From an uncultured Ruminococcus sp. (lineage in GTDB: Bacteria; Bacillota; Clostridia; UBA1212): a stretch of DNA of 64,000 bases. The stretch lies in NCBI GenBank assembly GCA_902792515.1, contig CADAZX010000013.1:1-64000 (forward strand), read 5' to 3'. The notes below the pieces were generated by a model. It did no database searches, was not told where the DNA came from, and was given only the letters and a program-made list of their open reading frames with translations. Position numbers and translations under genes: made by a program. This document shows, in pieces, positions 33,204 through 42,007 of this stretch (the stretch's first letter is position 1; each line of letters opens with the position of its first letter).

Positions 33204-34580
33204 ATGAAATTTAACAAGTTACTGAAAATTGTTTTCGCTGCTGTGCTGGCGGGAATTATGATATTCGCTGCGGCATGCACGACCACCCCGCAGCCGGAAG
33301 TTACGACTGCGCCTGAGGTTACCGAAGCGCCTACCGAAGAGCCGACGGAAGAGCCTATAACTCCGATGGAGGAAATACTCGCAGCGCTGGCTTCCACAGA
33401 GTTTAAGGACTGCAAGAACGTTATTCTCTACATTGGAGATGGAATGGGACAGAACCACGCTCCCGCGACGGATGCCATTACAGGCGGCCGTTACAACGGG
33501 AAGCTCGTTATGGAGTGCCTCCCCCACGCGGGAATTGTGAACACAGTCTGCACAGAAGGCGAGCCTGACAGTGCGTCCGGCGGAACGGCATTGGCGTGCG
33601 GTTACAAGGGCAAGAGAAAGCAGCTCGGCCTCAACAACAAGGGCGAGGAGGTTATGAACATGACCGAACTCGCGAAGTCGCTCGGAAAGTCTGCCGGCAT
33701 CATCACCACGGAGAGTATCGTCGACGCGACGCCCGCAACGTTTTCGGTTCACGCCGCGAACAGAAACGACGAGTCTAAAATTGCCGCGCTTCAGATTGAT
33801 ACGAGCGTAGCCGATTTCATTATGGGCGGCGGCAAGGCGATGTACGACCTTTTGATGGAAAACGATCCGAGCTACGCGCAGAAGCTGGTCGACAACAAAG
33901 TCACCTGGGTGACCAAGTGGGAGGACGTGCTCTCTTTTAGCGGCGAGGGCAGACTTATTGCCACAATGACGGACGACTACTGGTTTGAAGACGCCAACAC
34001 CCATCCTTCGCTTCCCGAGATGACCGAGCAGGCAATCAAGATGCTCTCAAAGAACGAAAAGGGCTTCTTCCTGATCGTTGAAGGCGGCGCTCTTGACGAA
34101 GTCGCGCACAACTGCGATATGATGGAACTCACAAGACATATGACGTCGTTTGACGAGTCAATTGAGATCGGAGTACGTTACGCATACGAGAACAAGGATA
34201 CGCTGATCGTCGTTACCGCAGACCACGAGACCGGCGGTGTGCTCCCGAAGGAAGAGGCCGACGCGTACATCAAAAAGAACGAGAAAACCAACCAGTATAT
34301 CGCTCAGGAAGATTGGTGTATGACAAACGCTAAGCTCCACTGCCTGTACGAGGCCGAGAAGATTGCGCAGAGCAAAAACCCCGACGTAGACTGGAACACG
34401 CTTCCTTACAGATTTACGACGATTGCACACACGTCGAACAAGGTTAACGTTTGGGCGTACGGTCCCGGAGCGGAAAAGATGGATAACGAGAAGCTCAAGT
34501 CGTTTGAGATCGGCAAGTTCCTCGGAGAATCGCTCAGCGGCGCGGAGTTCGGTTCCACGGATAAAAACGGCGTAAAATGA
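33204..34580 (+). CDS. alkaline phosphatase family lipoprotein
   Basis: 458 aa. The ATG at 33204 has GGAGG at 33193-33197; upstream in-frame starts lack this. A signal peptide ends in a lipobox (AAA-Cys), followed by a Thr/Glu/Pro-rich linker, then the alkaline phosphatase fold. Metal and catalytic sites visible: Asp in YIGDGMG, nucleophile Ser in DSASGGTALACG, Asp/His in EGGALDEVAHNCD, Asp-His in VTADHETGG and His in IAHTSNKV. It releases phosphate from organic monoesters outside the cell. It could serve with the Na/Pi transporter upstream in the window, though they are far apart. Confidence 0.92.
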   Translation: MKFNKLLKIVFAAVLAGIMIFAAACTTTPQPEVTTAPEVTEAPTEEPTEEPITPMEEILAALASTEFKDCKNVILYIGDGMGQNHAPATDAITGGRYNGKLVMECLPHAGIVNTVCTEGEPDSASGGTALACGYKGKRKQLGLNNKGEEVMNMTELAKSLGKSAGIITTESIVDATPATFSVHAANRNDESKIAALQIDTSVADFIMGGGKAMYDLLMENDPSYAQKLVDNKVTWVTKWEDVLSFSGEGRLIATMTDDYWFEDANTHPSLPEMTEQAIKMLSKNEKGFFLIVEGGALDEVAHNCDMMELTRHMTSFDESIEIGVRYAYENKDTLIVVTADHETGGVLPKEEADAYIKKNEKTNQYIAQEDWCMTNAKLHCLYEAEKIAQSKNPDVDWNTLPYRFTTIAHTSNKVNVWAYGPGAEKMDNEKLKSFEIGKFLGESLSGAEFGSTDKNGVK

Positions 34581-34608
34581 TTTGATGTTGATGGCACTTT
34601 CTTTTGAG

Positions 34609-34745
34609 TTTACCGCCGTGAGGAACGGATGATTTCGGCTGATATTTCTGCTGAATCAGGCGGTAAAGGTGAAAGAGTGTTTGACGGCGCCGGCCGGCTC
34701 GCGGGAAGCTCTCTTCTTTGGTTGCGACTCCGCGGCGGCCGGCGC
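34609..34745. repeat. two long inverted repeats in intergenic region
   Basis: TTTACCGCC (34609-34617) pairs with GGCGGTAAA (34659-34667). GCGCCGGCCG (34687-34696) pairs with CGGCCGGCGC (34736-34745). Both are perfect and have ~40-nt loops. Neither is followed by a T-run. They lie between the alkaline phosphatase and the DUF3737 gene. Possibly an RNA leader or a transcript 3' structure. Confidence 0.65.
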
Positions 34746-34805
34746 TAAACTTTTAAGTTTCTGTTAATCAGTTTTCGGTGCTTATTTGCACAAGGGATTT
34801 TGAAT

Positions 34806-35705
34806 ATGAAAGATATATACGGTTCGCATCTGCCGCAAAAGATTAAGAAGGTCAAGAATAGCGCGAAAGAAAAAGTCGAGGGTGGCGTTTTCGCGGAGGA
34901 AAGGGCTCTTTACGGAATTTCGCACACCAGCGTTTTAAACTGCAGGTTTGAGGGGGAGGAAGACGGGGAATCCGCACTCAAGGAGACCTTCGGAATTTTT
35001 GTCAACGGCTGCACTTTTAAGCTTCGCTACCCGCTGTGGCACACGGAGAATACTGTTCTGGAAGACTCGGAGATGACCGAGACCGCGAGGGCAGCGCTCT
35101 GGTACGGCAAGAATATCAGTATAGGAGGGTGCAAGCTAAGCGGTGTCAAGGCTGTGCGTGAGTGCAAAAGCGTTATTATCGACAATTGCGAGATAGTATC
35201 CGCTGAGTTCGGATGGCTTAACGATCATCTCCTTATAAAGAAATCTTCGGTTACTTCGGAGTATCCTTTTCTTCATACCGGAAACCTGGTAATGTCGGAC
35301 TCGAAACTTTCGGGGAAGTACTCGTTTCAGTACGTTAAAAACGCGGAGATATCGAATTGCGAACTGAACACGAAGGACGCGTTCTGGCATTCGAAGAACG
35401 TGACGGTCAGGGACTCGGTTCTCAACGGTGAGTATCTGGGATGGTACTCTGACGGTTTGACTTTGATCAACTGCAAGATTCACGGAACGCAGCCGCTTTG
35501 CTATTGCAGCAATTTGAAGCTCATTAATTGCGGGATGCACGATTGCGATCTGAGTTTCGAATATTCCGATGTCGACGCCGAGGTTACGACCGTTATCGAT
35601 TCGGTCAAGAATCCCGCAAGTGGAGTCATTCGCGCACCCGGTTACGGCGAGATTATTCTGACAGGCAGCGTTATTGAGAGCAGGGCAAAAATAGAAAAGG
35701 TTTGA
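34806..35705 (+). CDS. DUF3737 family beta-helix protein
   Basis: 299 aa. Strong resemblance to DUF3737: FAEERALYGISHTSVLNCRFEG, GESALKET, RAALWYGKNI, YSFQYVKNAEISNCEL, DAFWHSKNVTVRDS, GWYSDGLTLINC, GTQPLCYC. The repeating short strands predict a right-handed beta-helix. Function unknown; possibly carbohydrate-binding. AAGGGA ahead of the ATG at 34806 decides the start over the TTG at 34800. The next gene may start at a TTG that overlaps this stop, indicating coupling. Confidence 0.9.
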   Translation: MKDIYGSHLPQKIKKVKNSAKEKVEGGVFAEERALYGISHTSVLNCRFEGEEDGESALKETFGIFVNGCTFKLRYPLWHTENTVLEDSEMTETARAALWYGKNISIGGCKLSGVKAVRECKSVIIDNCEIVSAEFGWLNDHLLIKKSSVTSEYPFLHTGNLVMSDSKLSGKYSFQYVKNAEISNCELNTKDAFWHSKNVTVRDSVLNGEYLGWYSDGLTLINCKIHGTQPLCYCSNLKLINCGMHDCDLSFEYSDVDAEVTTVIDSVKNPASGVIRAPGYGEIILTGSVIESRAKIEKV

Positions 35706-36478
35706 TTTTGCGAACCGGAGGCTCGGTCTTAGATAATATGAAAGAGTTTTTTTCAGGACTTTTCAAGAAAAAGAATACAAGGCGGATTTGGGAACTTGAC
35801 GCGTTCAGGGGTCTGTGTATTATCGGCGTGGTGATAGTCCACGCGGTTTTTGATATCAGGGAGCTTTTCGGCTTTTATTTCAGGACGCCGGCGTGGTTCG
35901 ACTGGATTCAGATGTACGGGGGAATACTGTTTGTTATTCTTTCCGGAGTTTGCGTTACGCTCGGCCATCATCATATAATAAGGGGCGCGGTCGTGGCTGT
36001 CTGCGCGATGATTATCACGCTTGTTACGTGCCTTTTGTTCGATAAGAGTTTGCATATCTGGTTCGGTGTGCTTCATCTGCTTGCATTCTGCATGCTGACT
36101 TACGGGATCTACAGGAAGCTGCCGTGGCCGGCAATTCTGGCAATCGGAGTTGCGTTTGCGGCTCTGGGTATCTGGTTTTCGACGATTACCGTTGAAAATC
36201 CGTATTTGTTCCCGCTGGGGCTTACAGCGAAGGGCTTTACCGCAGGAGATTATTTCCCGATATTTCCGCATCTCGGATATTTTATGATCGGCGTTGCCGG
36301 CGGGAAAACGCTTTACAAGGACAAGGTGACGCTTTTTAAGAAAGTAAACGACAGAAATCCTGTAATCCGGTTTTTCTCCTTTATCGGACGCCACTCGCTG
36401 CTGATCTACATGGTGCATCAGCCTTTGGTTTACGGAATTCTCTTTTTGGTAAGCAGATTATTTGCCGGAGCTAACTGA
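35702..36478 (+). CDS. heparan-alpha-glucosaminide N-acetyltransferase-like (DUF1624) membrane protein
   Basis: 258 aa as drawn. The start is uncertain: TTG 35702 overlaps the previous stop, while ATG 35738 lies 16 bp beyond a GGAGG. Seven or more membrane segments. The N-terminal WELDAFRGLCIIGVVIVHAVFD matches the conserved RxxxLDxxRG-type motif of DUF1624 and acyltransferase-3-like proteins, and SFIGRHSLLIYMVHQP near the C-terminus is typical. It may acetylate an extracytoplasmic sugar or simply be a membrane protein of that superfamily. A perfect terminator follows. Confidence 0.83.
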   Translation: MILRTGGSVLDNMKEFFSGLFKKKNTRRIWELDAFRGLCIIGVVIVHAVFDIRELFGFYFRTPAWFDWIQMYGGILFVILSGVCVTLGHHHIIRGAVVAVCAMIITLVTCLLFDKSLHIWFGVLHLLAFCMLTYGIYRKLPWPAILAIGVAFAALGIWFSTITVENPYLFPLGLTAKGFTAGDYFPIFPHLGYFMIGVAGGKTLYKDKVTLFKKVNDRNPVIRFFSFIGRHSLLIYMVHQPLVYGILFLVSRLFAGAN

Positions 36479-36510
36479 AACCGCTGTGGCATATAATATC
36501 GAAACGGTTT

Positions 36511-36537
36511 AGACACCCTGCGGGGTGTCTTTTTTTA
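36511..36537 (+). terminator. rho-independent terminator
   Basis: AGACACCC (36511-36518), loop TGCG, GGGTGTCT (36523-36530), then seven T. A textbook intrinsic terminator. Confidence 0.95.
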
Positions 36538-36550
36538 TTCCGTGCGTTGT

Positions 36551-36657
36551 CGAAATGTGACGGGAAGCGACGAAATGTGACGAAAAGGGTCGAAAAGTGT
36601 CGAAATGTGTCGAAATGTGACGAAAAATGACGAAATATGTCGAAATATGACGAGCAG
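36551..36657. repeat. 11-copy 10-bp tandem repeat (CGAAATGTGA type)
   Basis: Eleven consecutive 10-bp units begin at 36551 and every 10 bp after, consensus CGAAA-TGTG-A/T; units 1, 3 and 7 are identical CGAAATGTGA. The period is one DNA helical turn. The array sits between a terminator and the promoter region of the pseudopilin-like genes. It is non-coding: the period is not a multiple of 3 and no frame is conserved. Possibly a binding array or curved DNA. Confidence 0.93.
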
Positions 36658-36725
36658 TGCAGACTTTTAATTGATTTCGTGATGCGGTATAATCGAATCA
36701 CGCTGAGAGTGAGGGGGTGCTTGAG

Positions 36726-36989
36726 ATGAGGCGTTGTAATACCGTTGGGAGAAATAGCGTTACGGGAGAGGAGGGAAGCCTGACTACTGAGGCGGCGATA
36801 GTTGTGCCTATGATTCTCGCGTTTGTCGCGATATTGATCGGTGCATACATTAACGTGTATTCCGGGGCGGTGAGGTATTCTGAGAAGGAGGCCGACAAGG
36901 CGCCGGGGTACGCAGACGTTCACAGAGCCGTGAGCTCGATTTTTGATGCCGGAGGTGATATTTTTGAAATGCTTTTCGGGGAGGAATAG
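36726..36989 (+). CDS. small TadE-like pseudopilin
   Basis: 87 aa. The N-terminus has a class III prepilin-like signal: G followed by SLTTEAAIVVPMILAF, with Glu at +5 and a hydrophobic helix, as in TadE/TadF and Flp-type pseudopilins. The rest is short and acidic. GAGGGGG lies 8 bp before the ATG at 36726; the GTG at 36717 is inside that site. It overlaps the next gene. A weak promoter may exist, with TATAAT at 36688-36693. Part of a three-gene pseudopilin-like unit. Confidence 0.8.
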   Translation: MRRCNTVGRNSVTGEEGSLTTEAAIVVPMILAFVAILIGAYINVYSGAVRYSEKEADKAPGYADVHRAVSSIFDAGGDIFEMLFGEE

Positions 36990-39087
36990 CGGCTCGGTCA
37001 CGCCGATGATGTGCATAATTACAGCGTCGGTTATATTGCTGAATTTTGCGTTTCAGGATATTCTCGCGATAGTTTTTCAGAAGAAACTCTCGGAGCGGAT
37101 AGCGGACTTTGCGTGCGCGTCGGTGCTGGCTCAGTTCGACAGACGTCTTGAATCGAACTACGGTCTGTATTTCGTGGACATTTCCAAGGAGGACGAGCTT
37201 GCCAACCGGTTTTATGAGATTTCAGCCGAGAACAGAAACATGGGAATCGCGGGCTTTTTCACGAATGGCGAATACGACACGTTTTTTATGCCCAAGAGAG
37301 AGGTGACCGGATTTGAAATCGGCTATGAAGACTCGCTAGCCGACAAGGACGTTCTCAGGGAGGAAATAAAGAATCTGATGAAGTATAAATCATGGGGGAA
37401 TGCTGCGGTCTCGGTAGTGGAAAAGGTTCAGAAGCTTCTAGGGACAAATAAAAAGGTCAGTGCGTATTCATACATTAACCGCGCCGACAACCTTATTGAA
37501 GAGATTGAAGGAAAAAGGAAGGATCTTGAACTTGCCCTTAACGGCGTCTACGGCGCGATTGCCGGCGGAGTAAACGGATTTTTTGACACGATCTTCGCGA
37601 AGAATCTAGACAGCGAGCTAAGAAAGGTAACGGACGCAGTTCCCGCAGAATTGGAGATTTATGACGAAAAGGCCGCAGAACTGCTGAAAAGCGCGGTCAA
37701 GGCATTCCTTATGGGTGCGGTGATTTTTTCAGGGAATAACAGGCAGGCACTTGACATTACCGAGGACATTATCGAACTGACGCGTGAGGCACACAAACTG
37801 CTGAATAAGGCCGAGAACGAGGCGAGAGCCTCGGAGGAAGGGGAGGAATCCGTCGATGAGATCTTGAAAAAGATAAAAGATAGAAGGAAAAAACTTGACG
37901 AAAACGGAGACTATTCAATCGTTGCGGACAAGCTCGGGCAGAATTATTTCGGCCTTCAAAAAGCTTCGGCGGCGGAATACGAGCTCGAACAGACAGTTGC
38001 GGCGGGGTATCCTGTTGTTCTTGGAGAGATATACGCGGTCATAGACTCTGCCGGGAATGCCTACCGGAACTATCTGAAAGTCGAACAGAACAATTATGAG
38101 CAGACCACGGCGGCTTCGGACAGGCCCGGGCTTTACGAGACGGCTGTTGACGCGGCATCGGATTTTCTGCATTTTCTTCCTGCGGCGAATTCGGAGATCG
38201 ATCCTGATATATACAAAGATCTGCCGTCGAAAGAGGAAGAGGAGTGGTCATTCGAAAAGATATGGCGGAGCATAACCGGCGTTGCGGAAAAACTCAAATT
38301 CAGCACTTCGCTTGAAGGTTACGAGGGCTTTTCTAAAAGGCTTGAAAACGCGCTCACTGACTGCATGGAGTGGTATTATATCGATGACTATATCGCGACT
38401 TATATGAAAAACACGTCCGAAGTGAAGGATTCGAACGCACACCTTCTGAACGGAGAGATTGAATATATACTTTTCGGAGGAAGAACGGACGACGAGAATA
38501 TGATTGCCGCCTACTGCGAGGTTTTTTCGATGAGGCTCGGTCTCAACATTCTTCACATTATGTCGAGCGAGAAGAAATCCGAGGCGATAGAGGAAATCTC
38601 CGGAGGCGAGGCGCCAATAACTGCCGCGATCGTACTCTCGTGGGCATTTCTGGAGTCGGGAATGGATATCGCCGAGCTGCATCAGGGGAAAAAGGTTCCT
38701 TTGATAAAACGAGAGAGAGACTGGAAGGTGTCGATCGAAGGCGTTGTAAAAGGCGCGGGAAGTTCTCTTTTAAAAGATAATGACGGCGGAGGTTCGGGCT
38801 CATCCGGGGAAGCTGACGGAGACGGAAACTATAATTTGTCCGCAATGTCTTACGGCGACTATTTGAGGATCCTTTTGCTGACTGTTCCGGCGGAGACAAA
38901 GCTTGGACGCATTCAGGACATCATCGAACTAAATTACTGGAAGGACAACGGGATGTACAAGGAAATCGACGACTTCGCAGCGAAGGTTTCAGCTGAATGT
39001 ACTATGAAGATGAAAACGTTTTTGCTGACGGACAGACTGTTAAGAAGACGGTACGATTGGAGTGTGAGCGGCGATGCGTCATATTAA
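36964..39087 (+). CDS. TadG/DUF5702-like large pseudopilin protein
   Basis: About 707 aa from a TTG at 36964 that has GGAGG at 36951-36955, with ideal spacing. N-terminal NSGSVTPMMCIITASVILLNF is a prepilin-like segment but lacks the Glu at +5. The long body is predicted helical and coiled (Glu/Lys-rich, residues ~130-330), with a Gly/Ser/Asp-rich loop near 620. This resembles clostridial DUF5702 proteins in Tad-type loci. It overlaps the small pseudopilin gene by 26 bp and the next gene by 14 bp, a tight translational unit. No ATPase, peptidase or platform gene is nearby. Confidence 0.75.
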   Translation: MKCFSGRNSGSVTPMMCIITASVILLNFAFQDILAIVFQKKLSERIADFACASVLAQFDRRLESNYGLYFVDISKEDELANRFYEISAENRNMGIAGFFTNGEYDTFFMPKREVTGFEIGYEDSLADKDVLREEIKNLMKYKSWGNAAVSVVEKVQKLLGTNKKVSAYSYINRADNLIEEIEGKRKDLELALNGVYGAIAGGVNGFFDTIFAKNLDSELRKVTDAVPAELEIYDEKAAELLKSAVKAFLMGAVIFSGNNRQALDITEDIIELTREAHKLLNKAENEARASEEGEESVDEILKKIKDRRKKLDENGDYSIVADKLGQNYFGLQKASAAEYELEQTVAAGYPVVLGEIYAVIDSAGNAYRNYLKVEQNNYEQTTAASDRPGLYETAVDAASDFLHFLPAANSEIDPDIYKDLPSKEEEEWSFEKIWRSITGVAEKLKFSTSLEGYEGFSKRLENALTDCMEWYYIDDYIATYMKNTSEVKDSNAHLLNGEIEYILFGGRTDDENMIAAYCEVFSMRLGLNILHIMSSEKKSEAIEEISGGEAPITAAIVLSWAFLESGMDIAELHQGKKVPLIKRERDWKVSIEGVVKGAGSSLLKDNDGGGSGSSGEADGDGNYNLSAMSYGDYLRILLLTVPAETKLGRIQDIIELNYWKDNGMYKEIDDFAAKVSAECTMKMKTFLLTDRLLRRRYDWSVSGDASY

Positions 39088-40084
39088 TTGCAATCCGGAT
39101 GAATCCGAGGGGTCCATAAGCATTGAAGGTGCGATAACTTCGGTTTTCTTCTCGTTCACTGTTTTCTTCTTGATTGGGATGCTCCAGTATTTCTGCCTTT
39201 ACTATATGACGGCAAACGCGGCGATTGCGGCGTCGGAGAAACTGGCTTGTGATTCGTGCATTTTCTACAAGAGCGGGCTTGAATCCCTGAAAGAGAGCGT
39301 CAGGAGGAAAGCTATGGAGTGTCTTCCCGAGGATGGTTTGTCGGGAAAGATCGCGAACGAGCTTGCGTCCGTCGCGTTTTCGAAAATAGAATCGGGGGCA
39401 TGGACGGCTGTGATGGAGGGCGTTCTGTCGGAGGAACTCGAGAAGGAGAGAGTTAAGTCCGGGCTTCCGTTCAAAGCGGAAGTAGTCTCGATGGCGGGAA
39501 GCGAGTTCTACGAGAGAGGCAACGAATTCACAGTCAGAGTGTACACGAAAAGCGATTACATTTTTCCGGTGATTTTCGGCAGAGGAAACGGTGTGAGGGC
39601 TTTTTTCTGCCTCAAGGGGAACGGCTGGCTTTACGGAGGATGCTCGAGGTATACGATAGACGAGATCAATGTTTGGGAGCTACCGTCGCTGAAACGTGGC
39701 AGAGTGCTTGAGGAGATCTACGGTTCGAATCTGCCTTCGTTCTTTCCGGTAATCGACATAATCGACAGAAAAACGGGTGTGGTAACGATGCTTTACAGTA
39801 TCGACGGGACTGCGCCGACATACAATTCGGAGAGGGAACTTTTAAGGAAAGTTCTGAAAATGGCTGAAAAACTGGCGGCTTTCGAAGAGGGGGAGTGCGA
39901 CGGAGTTGTCGTAAAAAAGAAGGAGGTCAAATCAAGGAAGATGATTCTGATCCTACCCGACAACTTAAACGGAGTCGAGAACGCCGAGAAACTTCTGAGA
40001 ATATCAAACGAGTGTATGGTTAAGTGCGGAATAACAGTCGAAGTATCGTTTTACCAGCACTCGTACGAGTACGAAAACGGGTAA
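39074..40084 (+). CDS. TadE-like pseudopilin, long form
   Basis: 336 aa. The N-terminus EGSISIEGAITSVFFSFTVFFLIGMLQYF has a class III prepilin-like G/S cut with Glu at +5 and a long hydrophobic helix. The large C-terminal domain is mostly beta with several Cys and ends in a polar region (about residues 240-336). The start overlaps the upstream gene by 14 bp. The trio resembles the TadE-TadG-TadE/F end of a Tad/Flp locus, but the assembly genes are missing from the window. Confidence 0.77.
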   Translation: MRHINCNPDESEGSISIEGAITSVFFSFTVFFLIGMLQYFCLYYMTANAAIAASEKLACDSCIFYKSGLESLKESVRRKAMECLPEDGLSGKIANELASVAFSKIESGAWTAVMEGVLSEELEKERVKSGLPFKAEVVSMAGSEFYERGNEFTVRVYTKSDYIFPVIFGRGNGVRAFFCLKGNGWLYGGCSRYTIDEINVWELPSLKRGRVLEEIYGSNLPSFFPVIDIIDRKTGVVTMLYSIDGTAPTYNSERELLRKVLKMAEKLAAFEEGECDGVVVKKKEVKSRKMILILPDNLNGVENAEKLLRISNECMVKCGITVEVSFYQHSYEYENG

Positions 40085-40113
40085 CCGTTTTGGGTACGTA
40101 AAAGGCTTTTCCG

Positions 40114-40149
40114 CGGGAATTGAGGCGGGAATTGAGGCGGGAATTGAGG
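40114..40149. repeat. three-copy 12-bp tandem repeat
   Basis: CGGGAATTGAGG is repeated exactly three times (40114-40125, 40126-40137, 40138-40149), just upstream of a promoter. Non-coding. Confidence 0.9.
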
Positions 40150-40160
40150 CGGCTTCACTC

Positions 40161-40189
40161 TTGAATAAGGCGGCGCGTTCGGGTATAAT
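40161..40189 (+). promoter_or_regulatory. sigma-A promoter for the GH43-like lipoprotein gene
   Basis: TTGAAT (40161-40166), 17-bp spacer, perfect TATAAT (40184-40189). Leader of about 25 nt, with the 12-bp repeat immediately upstream, where an activator or repressor could bind. Confidence 0.8.
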
Positions 40190-40221
40190 TATTTATGATT
40201 ATACGTTACCTGTGAGGCGTT

Positions 40222-41970
40222 ATGAAAAAACTGATCTCATTCATGATATTGCTGCTTATGCTTTGCGCGGTCGTATTCGAGGCGAGCTGTTCCCGTGAAA
40301 AGGCGATACCGCTGTTTGACGATGAGCTCCCGCTTACGGAGGCGGATCCGAACGTGCATCTCAAGGTGACTGCTGCAGATGCCCCTAACATAATATATAC
40401 TCCGCCGGTCGGGTCGGGAGGATACAGGTATGGTCCTTCGATCATTTATTACGCCGACGGTTCGTGTGACGCGTGGTTTTCCACAAACGGTTCACTCGGG
40501 GAGTGGGACTGGATAACAGTGAGACATTCGGACAACGGAGTTGATTTCGGAGACGAACGCGTTGTGCTTGTGCCGAACCCGAACTCAATGGACAAGTATT
40601 CCTGCTGCGATCCGGGCGTCGTGTTTTTTGGGGGATATTACTATCTCGGATACACTTCGACTATCGAGGGACTTCGCGGAGGCGTTAATAATAACGTTTT
40701 TGTCGCAAGGTCGAAAAACGCTTTCGGACCCTACGAGAAATGGAACGGCACGGGCTGGGGAGGAGATCCCGCTCCGATAATATATTATGACGAGCATGAC
40801 CTGAAATACGGCGCGGGCGAGCCGAGTTTTGTCGTCGCAGGCGATACCCTTTACGTGTACTATACGTGGGCATGTCCCGACGGCAACTATACCATGGTTT
40901 CAACGAGCGATTTAGGCGAGGACTGGCCGGCGAGGCTTCAGTACAGAGGCGAGGCAATTACCAAGTATGATTCGCAGGATTCGTCCGATATGGTCTATGT
41001 GGAAGATACCGGAAAATTCATGGCGTTTATGACGCAGAAAAGATTTTCCGAGGAGAGCGGAATTGCCGTTTTCGAATCGGAAGACGGTATTAACTTCTAC
41101 CAGACGGATTTTGTAAGAAAAGACCTTTACGCCTACTGCCACAACATGGGAGTCGCAAAGAGACCGGACGGTCACATACAGTTGAAGGACAGACTTTTCG
41201 TCGGTTACGCGTTCAGCGACGGAGCGTCCGGAAACTGGGGTAAGTGGGCGACCGCCTTTCAGAAGATAAGCGTAGAGCCTTATGAGGGAAATCCCGTGTA
41301 CGCTCCGGAAAGCGACAGGAGTATCGTAAAAGACGACTATTTCAAAGAGATTGACACGAGCAAGCCGATTGCGATTTCATGCTCGACGCGCATAATCCAG
41401 AGATACATATCGAATGAGTGTTCGATTCTGCCGATGATCTGGTTTGACTCGGCTCTCGGCGGCCATCAGATAGAGGATATGCAGAACGTCAAGTTCTACG
41501 GCTATGACAAAGAGATGCTGTCTTTCTCGAAGGACGGGATGAGACTCCTCGGAAAACCCGGATTTACGGTCGTAAAGGCGAAATACAAGGGTTTTGAGAC
41601 GTTTTTCAACGTTTACGCACTTGACCTGCAGGACCAACTGATGGACGACTACAAAAAAACGGTTGTCGAATTTAAACCTGTCAAAGAACTGTACGAGGTC
41701 GATCTTGCAAAAAAACACAGACCGCAAATACGTGGACTGATAACGTTTTCCGACAGAACGTGGGGAGAAATATTTAACGAGAACGAGCTTATCAGCGTCA
41801 AAAAGTTCCCGGTAACGTTTGTGCCGTCGGATGAGAAGATCGCGAAGGTCAGCGACAGGGGGATGATTATTCCGGTTTCGCCGGGAGAGATTACAGTGAC
41901 CGTTACCGTCTGCGGAGAGCAGAGCTTCGACGTCAAGGTCGTGGTAAAGGACAGCAGCGTTAAGAACTGA
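40222..41970 (+). CDS. GH43-like beta-propeller lipoprotein with Ig-like C-terminal domain
   Basis: 582 aa. The signal peptide ends at EAS-Cys, a lipobox. Residues ~60-360 form a predicted five-bladed beta-propeller like GH43/GH32/GH117 proteins (GYRYGPSIIYYADGSCDAWFS, CCDPGVVFFGGYYYLGYTS, GAGEPSFVVAGDTLYVYYTW). The acidic residues at the blade starts (Asp in CDPGVV, Glu in GEPSF) sit where catalytic residues lie in GH43. The C-terminal ~110 residues (VPSDEKIAKVSDRGMIIPVSPGEITVTV) form a BIG2-type Ig-like domain. Probably a surface-anchored glycosidase or glycan-binding protein. It has its own promoter. Confidence 0.8.
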   Translation: MKKLISFMILLLMLCAVVFEASCSREKAIPLFDDELPLTEADPNVHLKVTAADAPNIIYTPPVGSGGYRYGPSIIYYADGSCDAWFSTNGSLGEWDWITVRHSDNGVDFGDERVVLVPNPNSMDKYSCCDPGVVFFGGYYYLGYTSTIEGLRGGVNNNVFVARSKNAFGPYEKWNGTGWGGDPAPIIYYDEHDLKYGAGEPSFVVAGDTLYVYYTWACPDGNYTMVSTSDLGEDWPARLQYRGEAITKYDSQDSSDMVYVEDTGKFMAFMTQKRFSEESGIAVFESEDGINFYQTDFVRKDLYAYCHNMGVAKRPDGHIQLKDRLFVGYAFSDGASGNWGKWATAFQKISVEPYEGNPVYAPESDRSIVKDDYFKEIDTSKPIAISCSTRIIQRYISNECSILPMIWFDSALGGHQIEDMQNVKFYGYDKEMLSFSKDGMRLLGKPGFTVVKAKYKGFETFFNVYALDLQDQLMDDYKKTVVEFKPVKELYEVDLAKKHRPQIRGLITFSDRTWGEIFNENELISVKKFPVTFVPSDEKIAKVSDRGMIIPVSPGEITVTVTVCGEQSFDVKVVVKDSSVKN

Positions 41971-42007
41971 GAAACAGGGGACATGACTATTGTTTTCGGA
42001 GGAAAAT

